Origin: CAYSXY01 sp964435165
GTDB taxonomy: Bacteria > Pseudomonadota > Alphaproteobacteria > Rickettsiales > RI-342
Reading direction: 5' to 3'
NCBI GenBank assembly: GCA_964435165.1
Contig: CAYSXY010000019.1
Coordinates: 1-35,365 of the forward strand
DNA length: 35,365 bases
Below, piece after piece: positions 15,149-24,440 of the stretch (within the stretch, counting starts at the first letter, position 1; every line of letters starts with the position of its first letter). A program made the position numbers and the translations under genes. The notes below the pieces were generated by a model. That model was given only the letters and a program-made list of their open reading frames with translations, was not told the origin of the DNA and did not search any database.

Positions 15149-16723
15149 ATGGCCCAGGAAGCGATTGTTATTAATAATACGGAAGTCATGCAGGTTGCCG
15201 ATGCAGTCTCACGCGAGAAAGGGATCGACAAGGAATCGATTCTGGACGCGATGGAAAAGGCGATTGAAGTTGCTGCACGACGAAAATATGGCCACGAGAT
15301 GCGTATTGCCGCTGAGATTGATCGCCATTCCGGTGGCATCGCCGTCTTTCGTGAACGGGAAGTCGTCGAAGAGGTGGAAGACCACCAGACCGAGATGGCA
15401 TTGCAGGATGCCAAAGAACGCGATAACAGCCTTGAGGTTGGCGATGTTGTGCGTGATCCACTGCCGCCGATTGATCTGGGCCGTATTGCAGCACAGACGG
15501 CCAAGCAGGTGATTATACAAAAAGTACGCGATGCCGAGCGCGAAGTACAATATGAAGAATTTAAGGATCGTGTCGGTGAGATTGTCAATGGGGTCGTCAA
15601 GCGTGTGGAGCGTGGTACCGTCACGGTTGAACTGGGGCAGAATGAGGCTGTCATTCCGCGCATGGAAACAATCCCGCGTGAGAATATTCGCCAGGGTGAG
15701 CGTATTCGTGCCTATGTTAAAGAGGTGTCGCGCAAAATCAGCGGCCCGCAGGTGATCTTGTCACGTACTGCTCCGGAGTTTGTGGCCAAGCTGTTCGCGC
15801 AGGAAGTTCCGGAAGTGTATGATGGCATTATTGAAATTAAGGCGGTCTCGCGTGATCCGAGTTCCCGGGCCAAAGTCTGTGTCTACTCCAATGACCCAAG
15901 CATTGATCCTGTCGGTTCATGCGTAGGTGTGCGCGGTTCTCGTGTTCAGGCCATTATCAATGAATTGCAGGGCGAACGCATTGATATTATTGAATGGGCG
16001 GCTGACCCTGCGACACTGGTCGTGAATTGCCTGTCGCCAGCCGAGGTGAGCAAAGTGGTGATCGACGAGGAACGTGGTCATATTGAAGTGGTTGTGCCGG
16101 AAGAGCAGCAAAGCATTGCCATTGGTCGCCGCGGCCAGAATGTTCGTCTGGCATCCGATATTGTCGGGTGGGAAATCGACATTCTGACGGAAGATGAAGA
16201 AGCGAAGCGCCGGGCCGATGAATTTGCCAAAATCTCAGGATTGTTTGTTGAGGCATTGGATGTGGAAGATGTAATCGGCGAGTTGCTGGTGGCGGAAGGA
16301 TTCGGCTCGGTGGAGCAGGTTGCCTTTGTGCCGGTTGAAGAACTAACCCAGATTGAAGGCTTCGATGAAGATATTGCGGTTGAGCTGCAAAGTCGTGCCA
16401 AGGCATGGGTGGAGGAGCGTACCGCAAAACTGGAAGCGCGGCGTAGTGAACTTGGCCTTTCTGATGAGATTGCAGAACTGCCCTACATGAATATTGAGAT
16501 CATGGTGCAGTTGGGAGAGCAGGGGGTTAAAACACTGGATGATCTGGCGGACTTGTCTCGTGATGAGTTTTTTGAAATGGCCGGTGAGGATACCGGTCTT
16601 AAAAATGCTCAGGTTGATGAAATGATCATGGCTGCACGTGCCCATTGGTTTGATGATGAGCCGGAGGGTGATGCCACGGATCAGGATGTTGCAGACGCAA
16701 GTGAGACAAAGGCTAACGCCTGA
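15149..16723 (+). CDS. nusA: Transcription termination/antitermination factor NusA
   Basis: NusA binds RNA polymerase and RNA. It affects pausing, termination and antitermination. The 524 residues show the usual order. The N-terminal RNA polymerase-binding domain runs to about 130 (EVMQVADAVSREKGIDKESIL). An S1 domain spans about 133-200 (GEIVNGVVKRVERGTVTVELG). Two KH domains lie at about 230-375, with VGVRGSRVQAIINEL and IAIGRRGQNVRLASDIVGW. Two helical acidic repeats follow at about 390-500 (FGSVEQVAFVPVEELTQIEGFDE and NIEIMVQLGEQGVKTLDDLADLS). The tail is acidic. It sits between rimP and the ylxR-type gene in the standard operon. GGATAG at about 15138-15143 precedes the start. Confidence 0.96.
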   Translation: MAQEAIVINNTEVMQVADAVSREKGIDKESILDAMEKAIEVAARRKYGHEMRIAAEIDRHSGGIAVFREREVVEEVEDHQTEMALQDAKERDNSLEVGDVVRDPLPPIDLGRIAAQTAKQVIIQKVRDAEREVQYEEFKDRVGEIVNGVVKRVERGTVTVELGQNEAVIPRMETIPRENIRQGERIRAYVKEVSRKISGPQVILSRTAPEFVAKLFAQEVPEVYDGIIEIKAVSRDPSSRAKVCVYSNDPSIDPVGSCVGVRGSRVQAIINELQGERIDIIEWAADPATLVVNCLSPAEVSKVVIDEERGHIEVVVPEEQQSIAIGRRGQNVRLASDIVGWEIDILTEDEEAKRRADEFAKISGLFVEALDVEDVIGELLVAEGFGSVEQVAFVPVEELTQIEGFDEDIAVELQSRAKAWVEERTAKLEARRSELGLSDEIAELPYMNIEIMVQLGEQGVKTLDDLADLSRDEFFEMAGEDTGLKNAQVDEMIMAARAHWFDDEPEGDATDQDVADASETKANA

Positions 16724-16742
16724 TAAAGTATCACGTTAGTCG

Positions 16743-17378
16743 ATGAGCTTATGTGTGACGCAGTCGCAGCCACAACAACACACGCGTGAGCGGCATAAAC
16801 CAGAACGACGCTGTATTGTCACTGGTGATGTTCGGCCTGTATCCGATTTGTTGCGCTTTGTTGCAAGCCCGGATAATCGGCTGGTGTTTGACATTAAAGC
16901 CCGGCTTCCCGGGCGTGGCGTATGGGTGTCCAATCATCGTGCAACACTGGAGCAAGCCATCCGGGAAAAACGTTTCGCCAAATCGCTAAAACTCAAGGTG
17001 ACTGTTGACAGGGATCTGCCTGAGCAGGTTGAAAAGCAACTGAGGAAGGCTTTTTTATCATCATTGGGGCTGGCATATCGTGCTGGAGCGCTCATCATCG
17101 GGAGCGAACCAATACTGGCTGAGCGATCTGAACATCCTTTCGGTTTACTTGTCACGGCGCAGGATGCCAGTCCGCGCAGCCGTCAGGATGTGCAGAAGCG
17201 ATGCCCGGCTGATGTGGTGATTGAATCAGTCGGACGAGAGGAACTGGAAGAAGCGCTAGGACGGCAGAATGTGGTTTATATTGCTGCAAAATCAGCTATA
17301 TTACCCGACCATTTAGCAACGGCAGGCTTGCGATTGTCGCGTTTTAACGCTACCGGTACACACGTTCGTAGCGCATGA
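16743..17378 (+). CDS. YlxR (DUF448) / L7Ae-type fusion RNA-binding protein
   Basis: This is the nusA-infB linking protein found in Alphaproteobacteria. It joins an N-terminal YlxR/DUF448 domain with a C-terminal L7Ae/L30e-like fold. The YlxR part is RRCIVTGDVRPVSDLLRFVA at about residues 22-41, with PGRGVWVSNHRATLEQAI after it. The L7Ae-like part has KAFLSSLGLAYRAGALIIGSEPI near residue 103. In other bacteria the two domains are separate genes (ylxR and ylxQ) at this same place. Both are presumed RNA-binding, and the exact role is not established for the fusion. The gap to nusA is 19 bases. Confidence 0.9.
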   Translation: MSLCVTQSQPQQHTRERHKPERRCIVTGDVRPVSDLLRFVASPDNRLVFDIKARLPGRGVWVSNHRATLEQAIREKRFAKSLKLKVTVDRDLPEQVEKQLRKAFLSSLGLAYRAGALIIGSEPILAERSEHPFGLLVTAQDASPRSRQDVQKRCPADVVIESVGREELEEALGRQNVVYIAAKSAILPDHLATAGLRLSRFNATGTHVRSA

Positions 17379-17497
17379 TGGGGTATCAATGCACGAGTGG
17401 GCTGTTTATGCCACTTACGCAGGCAGTTCGCAACGGATGAAGAGCAGCGCCGATGAGCGGCATCTGCGATGATGAGACAAAGGAAGTACGGAATTAC

Positions 17498-20272
17498 ATG
17501 TCTGATACAAAAGAAAAAAACACCACGGGCCGCAAACCTGGCAAATTATCACTCTCTAAAAAAGTAGAGAGTAGCCGGGTCAAACAGAATTTTACCGGTG
17601 GTCGGTCTAAAACAGTGACGGTTGAGGTGCGTAAAACGCGTAATTTTTCGCGCACGGAAAGCGGCAATATCGTTGAGATGCCCAAAGGGGCACAAAAAGT
17701 ACCGGAATCGACCAACATGGCCGCACCTAACCAATCGGATAAGGTCGAGGGAATCCTGTCGAAAGAGGAGCAGGAAAAGCGCCGTCAGGTGCTGGAGCGT
17801 GCCCAGGCTGCGCAGGAAGATGAAAAAGCGCGCCGCGAAGATGAGCAGCGCCGCCGCGAAGAACGTGAAGCAAAGCGCCGCGAAGAGCGTGAGGCAAAAG
17901 AAGCGACTGCCGCAGTGCCGGAAACACCATTGCCCACCGAAGCGCTTGTATCCGATGACGTAGCTAAATCCGATGCTGCGCGCAAAGATAAGAAAAAAGT
18001 CCGTCGCAGCGATGACGATTTTGATGACAATCCGGATGAGTTGGCGCTCGGAAAAGCCGACTCACGTAAAAAAGTCAAGCGTGCACGCGTCAGAGACGAT
18101 GATGATGTGGATTACGAAGCACTCGATCCCACGGCTATTTTAGCGTCCGAAGAAATGGACGATACCGAAGCCGCCTTGCTGGATGATGATGGGCTGGGTT
18201 TTGAGGATTATGAAGAAGATGAAGAGGTGGACGATGAGGAGTCTATCGTTGCTGTGACAACGTCAGAGCCGACGGCAGCTACAGATGCTGTGCGGCAGAT
18301 TAAATCATCGCAACGGGTGATTGTGGCTGCAGCTGACCCCGAAAAAATTAAAAAATATCTGCGTAGTGAAGCGCCATCCCCCAAAGTTCGCTCTCGCCGT
18401 GATCAGGTGCGCGCTGAGATGGATACGAACATGTCGGCTGCGGGCGAAAAGAAAACGATCGGCACGCCCAAAAAGCGACGGCGAGGTCCGATTGAACCAG
18501 ACCATAAGATGGTGCGTGAGATCATTATTCCCGAGACGATTATGGTCTCGGAACTGGCAAACCGCATGGCAATCCGCGCCGTTGATGTCATCAAGGAACT
18601 GATGAAGATGGGCGTCATGGCGACGCAGAATCAGGCCATTGATGCCGACACGGCGGAATTACTGGTGACAGAACTGGGGCACAAGCCTGTGCGAGTGACC
18701 GATGAAGACCATGAAAATGCCGTGTTTGACGAGCGTGAAGAGGACGATGCCGCCAGCCTGCAGCCGCGCCCACCGGTGGTGACGGTCATGGGGCATGTCG
18801 ATCATGGTAAAACATCGTTGCTTGACGCGTTAAGGTCAACCGATGTGGTCACCGGCGAGCATGGCGGCATAACGCAGCATATCGGCGCCTATCAGGTGAC
18901 GGTTGAAAGTGGTGACAAAATCACATTCATCGACACCCCGGGCCATGAGGCATTCACCGCGATGCGATCTCGCGGAGCGAGTGTGACAGATGTAGTGGTG
19001 CTGGTTGTTGCAGCCGATGATGGCATCAAGGAACAGACCGTTGAGGCAATTAATCATGCCAAAGCGGCGGAGGTGCCGATTGTCGTTGCCGTCAATAAAA
19101 TAGATAAGCCAGAGGCCGATTCTCAGCGCGTGCGCAATGAGTTGATGACGCATGAATTGGTGCCGGAAGATTTCGGTGGTGACATTATGTGTGTCGATGT
19201 GTCGGCGAAAAGCGGGGAAGGCCTGAATAAACTGGTCGATGCGATTCTGTTGCAATCTGAAGTGCTGGAATTGAAAGCGAATCCGAATCGCCGTGCGCGT
19301 GGTGTTGTGATTGAATCACGCATGGAAAAAGGTCGCGGTATTGTTGCAAGCCTGCTGGTGCAAAAAGGAACGCTGAGGGTCGGTGACATTGTCGTGGCTG
19401 GCAAAGGCTATGGCCGCATCAAAGCACTGATTGATGATCGTAATCGCAATCTGGATGAAGCGCCACCTGCTCTGGCAGTGGAGGTGTTGGGCTTTAATGA
19501 AGCGCCGGAAGCGGGTGAAGCATTTGTGGCAACAGAAACAGAACGTGAAGCACGGGAAGTTACCGATCTGCGCAAGAAGCGTGAACTGGCAGCACGTTCG
19601 ACAGTGGCTGGAAAAGTATCGCTTGAAACGCTGTTTAGTGAAGGCGGCGTGGCCAATGTTAAAGAGGTGCCATTTATCATCAAAGCGGATGTCAATGGTT
19701 CACTGGAAGCCATCAGCGGCAGTCTGGCAAAAATCGAAAGTGATGAAATCAAGGTGCACGTGATTCATTCTGGTGTCGGTGCGATTACGGAGTCGGATAT
19801 TGCACTGGCGGCTGCATCGCAGGCGATTATTCTTGGCTTCAATGTGCGGGCAAACGCACAGGCGAAAGAAAATGCGCAGAATGAAGGCGTGGATATTCGT
19901 TATTATTCGGTCATTTATGATCTGGTTGACGATGTCAAACAAGCGCTGGCTGGTATGTTGTCACCTGAATATAAAGAGAATTTCCTTGGTTATGCGGAAA
20001 TTCGTCAGGTGTTCAGCGTCAGCAAAGTCGGTAAGGTTGGTGGCTCGATGGTAACAGACGGCCTGATCAAGCGGGGGGCGAAAGTACGCTTGCTGCGTGA
20101 TAATGTCGTCATCCATGAGGGTGCACTGAAAACACTAAAGCGCTTCAAAGATGATGTGAAAGAAGTGCGCGAAGGGTTTGAATGTGGTATAGCATTTGAA
20201 AATTACGATGATATCAAAGAAGGTGATGTCGTTGAATGTTTTGAAATAGAAGAGCTTCAGCGCTCCTTATAA
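17498..20272 (+). CDS. infB: Translation initiation factor IF-2
   Basis: IF-2 is the GTPase that places initiator tRNA on the 30S subunit and promotes subunit joining. The frame opens at 17453, but ATG 17498 (MSDTKEKNTTGRKPGKLSL), with AAGGA at 17480-17484, matches alphaproteobacterial starts and gives 924 residues. The first 330 or so residues are a long charged extension. It has Arg/Glu repeats (RREEREAKRREE) and acidic stretches. A conserved N2 domain follows (IIIPETIMVSELANRMAIRAVDVIKELMKMGV). The G domain has GHVDHGKT near 431, DTPGHE near 479 and NKID near 532. The C-terminal half holds domains II-IV, ending FECGIAFENYDDIKEGDVVECFEIEEL. Confidence 0.96.
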   Translation: MSDTKEKNTTGRKPGKLSLSKKVESSRVKQNFTGGRSKTVTVEVRKTRNFSRTESGNIVEMPKGAQKVPESTNMAAPNQSDKVEGILSKEEQEKRRQVLERAQAAQEDEKARREDEQRRREEREAKRREEREAKEATAAVPETPLPTEALVSDDVAKSDAARKDKKKVRRSDDDFDDNPDELALGKADSRKKVKRARVRDDDDVDYEALDPTAILASEEMDDTEAALLDDDGLGFEDYEEDEEVDDEESIVAVTTSEPTAATDAVRQIKSSQRVIVAAADPEKIKKYLRSEAPSPKVRSRRDQVRAEMDTNMSAAGEKKTIGTPKKRRRGPIEPDHKMVREIIIPETIMVSELANRMAIRAVDVIKELMKMGVMATQNQAIDADTAELLVTELGHKPVRVTDEDHENAVFDEREEDDAASLQPRPPVVTVMGHVDHGKTSLLDALRSTDVVTGEHGGITQHIGAYQVTVESGDKITFIDTPGHEAFTAMRSRGASVTDVVVLVVAADDGIKEQTVEAINHAKAAEVPIVVAVNKIDKPEADSQRVRNELMTHELVPEDFGGDIMCVDVSAKSGEGLNKLVDAILLQSEVLELKANPNRRARGVVIESRMEKGRGIVASLLVQKGTLRVGDIVVAGKGYGRIKALIDDRNRNLDEAPPALAVEVLGFNEAPEAGEAFVATETEREAREVTDLRKKRELAARSTVAGKVSLETLFSEGGVANVKEVPFIIKADVNGSLEAISGSLAKIESDEIKVHVIHSGVGAITESDIALAAASQAIILGFNVRANAQAKENAQNEGVDIRYYSVIYDLVDDVKQALAGMLSPEYKENFLGYAEIRQVFSVSKVGKVGGSMVTDGLIKRGAKVRLLRDNVVIHEGALKTLKRFKDDVKEVREGFECGIAFENYDDIKEGDVVECFEIEELQRSL

Positions 20273-20296
20273 AAAGAATAAAAAACGAGGTGAACT

Positions 20297-20707
20297 ATGC
20301 GCAAACAGAAACAGCGCTCAGCCCGCACACCATCTCAGAGGCAGCTGAAAGTTGGTGAGATGCTGCGTCATACGCTTTCAACCGTCTTGCTGCGTCAGGA
20401 GTTCTATGATCCGCGACTCAAAGGTGTCTCGCTGACGGTCTCTGAGGTCAGAGCCAGTCCGGATTTGCGCAACGCGACGGCCTTTATCTATCCATTGGCA
20501 GGAAGTAATGCGGAAGATGTGTTGCCGGCATTGCAGGAAGCAGAACCGGAAATTCGCCGTGCTGTAGCCTCGAATATTGTACTGAAATATATGCCGCGCT
20601 TTACCTTCAAACTTGATAAATCCTTTGAAGAAGCAAGCCGTATCAATATGCTTCTCAAACAGGCGAAGGGCGAGGCGCAGGAAACGGACTTGGCGGGTGC
20701 AGATTAA
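20297..20707 (+). CDS. rbfA: 30S ribosome-binding factor RbfA
   Basis: RbfA is a small KH-fold protein that binds the 30S subunit and assists 16S rRNA 5'-end maturation and cold adaptation. The 136 residues begin RKQKQRSARTPSQRQLKVGEMLRHTLSTVL. They contain the family segments FYDPRLKGVSLTVSEVRASPDLRNATAFIYPL and MPRFTFKLDKSFEEASRINMLL. The start ATG 20297 has GAGGTG at 20287-20292. It lies 24 bases after infB and overlaps truB by 11 bases, consistent with translational coupling. Confidence 0.94.
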   Translation: MRKQKQRSARTPSQRQLKVGEMLRHTLSTVLLRQEFYDPRLKGVSLTVSEVRASPDLRNATAFIYPLAGSNAEDVLPALQEAEPEIRRAVASNIVLKYMPRFTFKLDKSFEEASRINMLLKQAKGEAQETDLAGAD

Positions 20708-21644
20708 CGATCATTCGGCGCTTCACGGGTTTATTCTGCTCGATAAACCGCCAGGCATTACTTCTAATCAGGCGTTATATCCGATCAAACGAGCGGTAAA
20801 GCCGCTCAAAACCGGCCATGCCGGAACGTTGGATCCGCTTGCATCCGGTCTTTTGCCGGTCGCGATTGGCGAGGCAACGAAGGCGCTGCGCTTTATCACC
20901 AATGCAGATAAGGCCTATGAATTTACTATCCGCTGGGGAGAGCAGAAAGATACGGACGATGCCGATGGTGCAGTCATTGCCAGAAGCGATGTTCGCCCAT
21001 CACAAGAAGCAATCAGGGCAGCCTTACCCTCATTTATCGGGAAGGTTGAACAGGTGCCGCCTGATTATTCGGCCATTAAGGTGGGGGGCAAACGTGCATA
21101 CGCGCTGGCGCGCGAAGGGAAAAAAGCAGAACTTCAATCACGCAAAGTCAATATACACACACTGGATGTGTTGGAGGTGACGTTAGATGAAGCGCATTTT
21201 CGTATGCAGTGCGGCAAGGGAACCTATGTACGGGCGATCGCGCGGGACTTATCAAAGCAACTTGGTACGGTCGGCCATATCTCAGCCCTGCGTCGCACCG
21301 CCGTTGGCCGATTTAGCGTGAAGGCCGCTTTTCCATTGGAAAAAATAAAAAAATCGGCTATAGACGGCCATCTTGATGCGTGTACGCTACCTATGATTAG
21401 TGCGCTGGACGACATCCCGGCGTTAAGAATCACAACCCAATTGGCAGCACGTGTAAGGCAGGGGCAGTCCCTCACGGTGCAGGATCCGGCATTGTTGTCG
21501 GTAAGTATCGGGGATTTTCTCATGGCACACAAACCGTGGTTAAAATCGGGCAAGCCATTCATGCTATGCAATGGCACGTCTGTGGTTGCGGCTTGTGAAC
21601 TGGATTATCCGCACATTAAAACATTGCGGGTATTTAACATATAA
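20697..21644 (+). CDS. truB: tRNA pseudouridine(55) synthase TruB
   Basis: TruB makes pseudouridine 55 in the T-loop of tRNAs and also acts as a tRNA chaperone. The catalytic aspartate is D46 in the motif GHAGTLDPLASGLLP. HGFILLDKPPGITSNQAL is the N-terminal hallmark, and GKVEQVPPDYSAIKVGGKRAY is the second motif. CGKGTYVRAIARDLSKQLG lies in the core. The frame is open from 20613, overlapping rbfA heavily. GTG 20697 is the likely start (315 residues). It lies 11 bases inside the end of rbfA, and an ATG-based start would be much further upstream. The C-terminal domain after residue 220 resembles a PUA-like fold. rpsO follows after 19 bases. Confidence 0.92.
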   Translation: MQINDHSALHGFILLDKPPGITSNQALYPIKRAVKPLKTGHAGTLDPLASGLLPVAIGEATKALRFITNADKAYEFTIRWGEQKDTDDADGAVIARSDVRPSQEAIRAALPSFIGKVEQVPPDYSAIKVGGKRAYALAREGKKAELQSRKVNIHTLDVLEVTLDEAHFRMQCGKGTYVRAIARDLSKQLGTVGHISALRRTAVGRFSVKAAFPLEKIKKSAIDGHLDACTLPMISALDDIPALRITTQLAARVRQGQSLTVQDPALLSVSIGDFLMAHKPWLKSGKPFMLCNGTSVVAACELDYPHIKTLRVFNI

Positions 21645-21663
21645 TGATGATAAGGAGTCGATG

Positions 21664-21933
21664 ATGTCGATTGAAGCACAAAAAAAACAGCAACTTGTGA
21701 AAGAGTTTGCGGTAAAAGACGGTGACACAGGCTCACCGGAAGTACAGGTTGCTATCCTGACCGAGCGGATTAACAACCTGACAGGACATTTTAAGGATCA
21801 TAAAAAAGATAAGCATTCGCGTCGTGGCTTGCTGACGCTGGTCTCACGCCGACGCCGCCTGCTGGATTATTTAAAGGCCCGCGACGAGCAACGATATCGC
21901 ACGCTGATTGAACGGTTGAAACTCCGTAAGTAA
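21664..21933 (+). CDS. rpsO: 30S ribosomal protein S15
   Basis: S15 is a primary 16S rRNA-binding protein of the platform and makes the B4 bridge to the 50S subunit. The 89 residues equal the E. coli length. GDTGSPEVQVAILTERINNL and HSRRGLLTLVSRRRRLLDYL are the signature segments. Two ATG codons stand in tandem at 21661 and 21664. The second is preferred because AAGGAG at 21652-21657 is then six bases away, rather than three. The gene is followed by a strong terminator 15 bases after the stop. In E. coli S15 autoregulates through a leader pseudoknot, but I cannot see an equivalent by eye here. Confidence 0.96.
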   Translation: MSIEAQKKQQLVKEFAVKDGDTGSPEVQVAILTERINNLTGHFKDHKKDKHSRRGLLTLVSRRRRLLDYLKARDEQRYRTLIERLKLRK

Positions 21934-21947
21934 TCACACCAGAATAC

Positions 21948-21975
21948 AAAGCCGGGCGGGGTGCCCGGCTTTTTC
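21948..21975 (+). terminator. Intrinsic terminator after rpsO
   Basis: AAAGCCGGGC (21948-21957) pairs perfectly with GCCCGGCTTT (21963-21972) around a GGGGT loop. A T-tract continues to 21975. This closes the rimP-to-rpsO operon. Confidence 0.9.
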
Positions 21976-22019
21976 ATGTGAACTGAGGGGTGGCTTCCGT
22001 CAGTGGTAAGGGCATGAAA

Positions 22020-22053
22020 GAATGGAAAATCTGTTTAAGTAATGCTTCCATTC
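22020..22053. repeat. Inverted repeat over the pnp promoter region
   Basis: GAATGGAA (22020-22027) is the exact reverse complement of TTCCATTC (22046-22053), with 18 bases between the arms. It overlaps the candidate pnp -35 box and spacer. It could be an operator or, if transcription enters from upstream, a leader stem like the RNase III target before E. coli pnp. Function is inferred only. Confidence 0.45.
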
Positions 22054-22062
22054 GTATATAAA
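22034..22062 (+). promoter_or_regulatory. Candidate pnp promoter
   Basis: TTTAAG at 22034-22039 and TATAAA at 22057-22062 stand 17 bases apart. The -10 box is good and the -35 box is weak. Transcription would start near 22069, giving a leader of about 35 bases before the pnp ATG at 22104. A promoter is expected here, because a strong terminator separates rpsO from pnp. Confidence 0.5.
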
Positions 22063-22103
22063 GCTAGATGAAAAGACGAAACATGTAAGTTGAAGGAATA
22101 TAG

Positions 22104-24377
22104 ATGTTTAATATAAGCAAACGCGAAATTATGTGGGGTGGCCGCAAACTGACCCTGGAGACCGGCAAAGTTGCACGGCAGGCAGATGGAGCGGTTATGG
22201 TAACCTACGGTGAGACGGTTGTTCTCTGTACGGCAGTGGCACAAAAAACACCGAAAGAAGGTATCGACTTTTTCCCACTCACCGTGAATTACATCGAAAA
22301 ATACTATGCTGCGGGAAAGATTCCCGGCGGCTATTTTAAGCGCGAATCACGCCCAACGGAAGGCGAGACACTGGCATCACGCCTGATTGACCGCCCGATC
22401 CGTCCCATGTTCCATTCCTCCTTTAAGAATGAAACACAGGTGATTTGTACAGTCGTCTCGCATGACGGCGAAAGCGACTCAGAAGTCGCGGCACTGGTTG
22501 GTGCCTCAGCGGCACTCACACTGTCCGGCATTCCGTTTATGGGCCCGATTGCCGGTGCGCGGGTCGGCTTTGTGGATGATGAATATGTACTCAACCCAAC
22601 ACCGGACCAGTTGGCGGAAAGCGATCTGGAATTGATGGTGGCCGGGACGGCAAGTTCAGTGTTGATGGTAGAATCTGAAGCCTATGAACTGAGTGAAGAT
22701 GAAATGCTCGGCGCGGTGATGTTTGGTCACGAGCAGATGCAGCCTGTCATTGAGATGATTATTGATCTGGCGGAAGAATGTGCCAAAGAGCCATGGGCGA
22801 TTGATGATAGCGGCTATCCGGAAGATATCGTCAAGAAAGTCAATAAGCTTGCCGAAAAAGACATGAAAGCGGCCTATGCGATTCAGTCCAAAAGTGAGCG
22901 CAGTGCCAGGCTTGATGAAATCCGCGCCAAGGTGAATGAAGCGCTGGTCGAGGGTGAAGAACTTGACAGTATTCTGGTCAAAGGCATCGTGAAAAAGCTT
23001 GAATCAGACATCGTACGCCAAAGCCTCATTAAATCGGGTATTCGTATTGATGGTCGTGATACGACCACAGTACGCCCGATCGTCGCTGAGATCGATACAT
23101 TGCACCGTGCGCACGGGAGTTCCCTTTTCACGCGTGGTGAAACTCAGGCGCTCGTTGCATTAACGCTCGGTAACAGCCGTGATGAGCAAATGATTGATGC
23201 ACTCACGGGCGATCGTACCGAACATTTCATGTTGCATTATAACTTCCCGCCATTTTCGGTCGGTGAAGCCGGGATGCTTCGTGCTCCGGGACGCCGCGAA
23301 ATTGGCCATGGTGCCTTAGCACGTCGTGCTCTGCGTGCAGTGCTGCCAACCAAAGAGGAATTTCCTTACACACTCCGCCTTGTTTCGGAAATCACCGAAT
23401 CAAATGGTTCTTCTTCAATGGCCACGGTTTGCGGTAGTGCACTGGCCATGATGGATGGCGGCGTACCCATTAAAGCGCCTGTCGCCGGTATTGCGATGGG
23501 ACTGGTGCTGGAAGGCAAGGATTTTGTCGTATTGTCCGACATTCTGGGCGATGAAGATCATCTGGGCGATATGGACTTTAAAGTAGCCGGTACCGATGAG
23601 GGTGTAACGGCGCTGCAAATGGACATTAAAGTGCAGGGCATCACCAAAGAGATCATGCAGCAAGCGCTGGATCAGGCAAAAGAAGGCCGCCTGCATATTC
23701 TCAAAGAAATGGCGAAAGCAATCAAAACGCCGCGTGAAGATCTCAAAGATTCGGCACCGAAAATCACAACCATCGTTATCGATAAAGATAAGATTCGTGA
23801 AGTGATCGGCCCAGGCGGTAAAGTGATTACCGAGATTTGCGAAAAAACCGGCGCCAAGATTGATATCGAACAGGATGGTACCATCCGTATCGCGGCGGTT
23901 GATGGAAAATCGTCGGCTGAAGCGGTGAAAATGATTGAAGATATCGTCGCTGAGCCAGAAATTGGTGAAATCTACGATGCTGTTGTAGACGACGTTGTTG
24001 ATTTCGGTGCGTTTGTGAAGTTCCTTGGCAATCATTCCGGCCTCGTTCACATCAGTGAACTGGCGTTTGAGCGTGTGGAAAAAGTGACGGACGTACTGAA
24101 CTCCGGCGATGAAATCAAAGTGAAGGTGCTTGGGATGGATCGCGGAAAAGTACGCCTTAGCTACCGTGCCGTTGACCAGGAGACGGGTGAGCCTGTTGAT
24201 ATGACGGGCTACGAATCTTCACCTCCGCCGCGTCGTCGTGATGGCGGTGGACGCTCTAAGCGTGATGGTGATGGCGGTGGTGACCGTGGCAATTCACGCC
24301 GTCGGGATAATAATTCTCGCGAAGCAGGAAATGATGATGGGTTTCAGGAACGGCCACGTCGCCGTCGTCCCTTCTAA
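22104..24377 (+). CDS. pnp: Polyribonucleotide nucleotidyltransferase (PNPase)
   Basis: PNPase degrades RNA 3' to 5' phosphorolytically and is a core RNA-decay enzyme, often within the RNase E degradosome. The 757 residues contain two RNase PH-like domains (start IMWGGRKLTLETGKVARQADGAV; second domain LFTRGETQALVALTLG). FSVGEAGMLRAPGRREIGHGAL and SEITESNGSSSMATVCG lie in the second core. The KH domain has VIGPGGKVITEI near residue 567. The S1 domain spans about 621-690 (GEIYDAVVDDVVDFGAFVKFLG). The last 50 residues are an Arg/Gly/Asp-rich tail, probably a disordered RNA-binding segment. AAGGAA at about 22094-22099 precedes the start. Confidence 0.97.
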   Translation: MFNISKREIMWGGRKLTLETGKVARQADGAVMVTYGETVVLCTAVAQKTPKEGIDFFPLTVNYIEKYYAAGKIPGGYFKRESRPTEGETLASRLIDRPIRPMFHSSFKNETQVICTVVSHDGESDSEVAALVGASAALTLSGIPFMGPIAGARVGFVDDEYVLNPTPDQLAESDLELMVAGTASSVLMVESEAYELSEDEMLGAVMFGHEQMQPVIEMIIDLAEECAKEPWAIDDSGYPEDIVKKVNKLAEKDMKAAYAIQSKSERSARLDEIRAKVNEALVEGEELDSILVKGIVKKLESDIVRQSLIKSGIRIDGRDTTTVRPIVAEIDTLHRAHGSSLFTRGETQALVALTLGNSRDEQMIDALTGDRTEHFMLHYNFPPFSVGEAGMLRAPGRREIGHGALARRALRAVLPTKEEFPYTLRLVSEITESNGSSSMATVCGSALAMMDGGVPIKAPVAGIAMGLVLEGKDFVVLSDILGDEDHLGDMDFKVAGTDEGVTALQMDIKVQGITKEIMQQALDQAKEGRLHILKEMAKAIKTPREDLKDSAPKITTIVIDKDKIREVIGPGGKVITEICEKTGAKIDIEQDGTIRIAAVDGKSSAEAVKMIEDIVAEPEIGEIYDAVVDDVVDFGAFVKFLGNHSGLVHISELAFERVEKVTDVLNSGDEIKVKVLGMDRGKVRLSYRAVDQETGEPVDMTGYESSPPPRRRDGGGRSKRDGDGGGDRGNSRRRDNNSREAGNDDGFQERPRRRRPF

Positions 24378-24410
24378 GGAGTCATTATTAAAGACCTAAA
24401 GACCATAAGA

Positions 24411-24440
24411 AAAGCCGCTGAGAATTCTCAGCGGCTTTTT
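24411..24440 (+). terminator. Intrinsic terminator after pnp
   Basis: AAAGCCGCTGAGAA and its exact reverse complement TTCTCAGCGGCTTT form an uninterrupted palindrome at 24411-24438. Five T residues end it at 24436-24440. This is a classic strong Rho-independent terminator 33 bases after the pnp stop. Confidence 0.92.

Noticed and set aside
20613..20696. Longer truB start at 20613
   Set aside because: The extra 28 residues are the out-of-frame Arg-rich shadow of rbfA, and the TruB homology begins only after GTG 20697.
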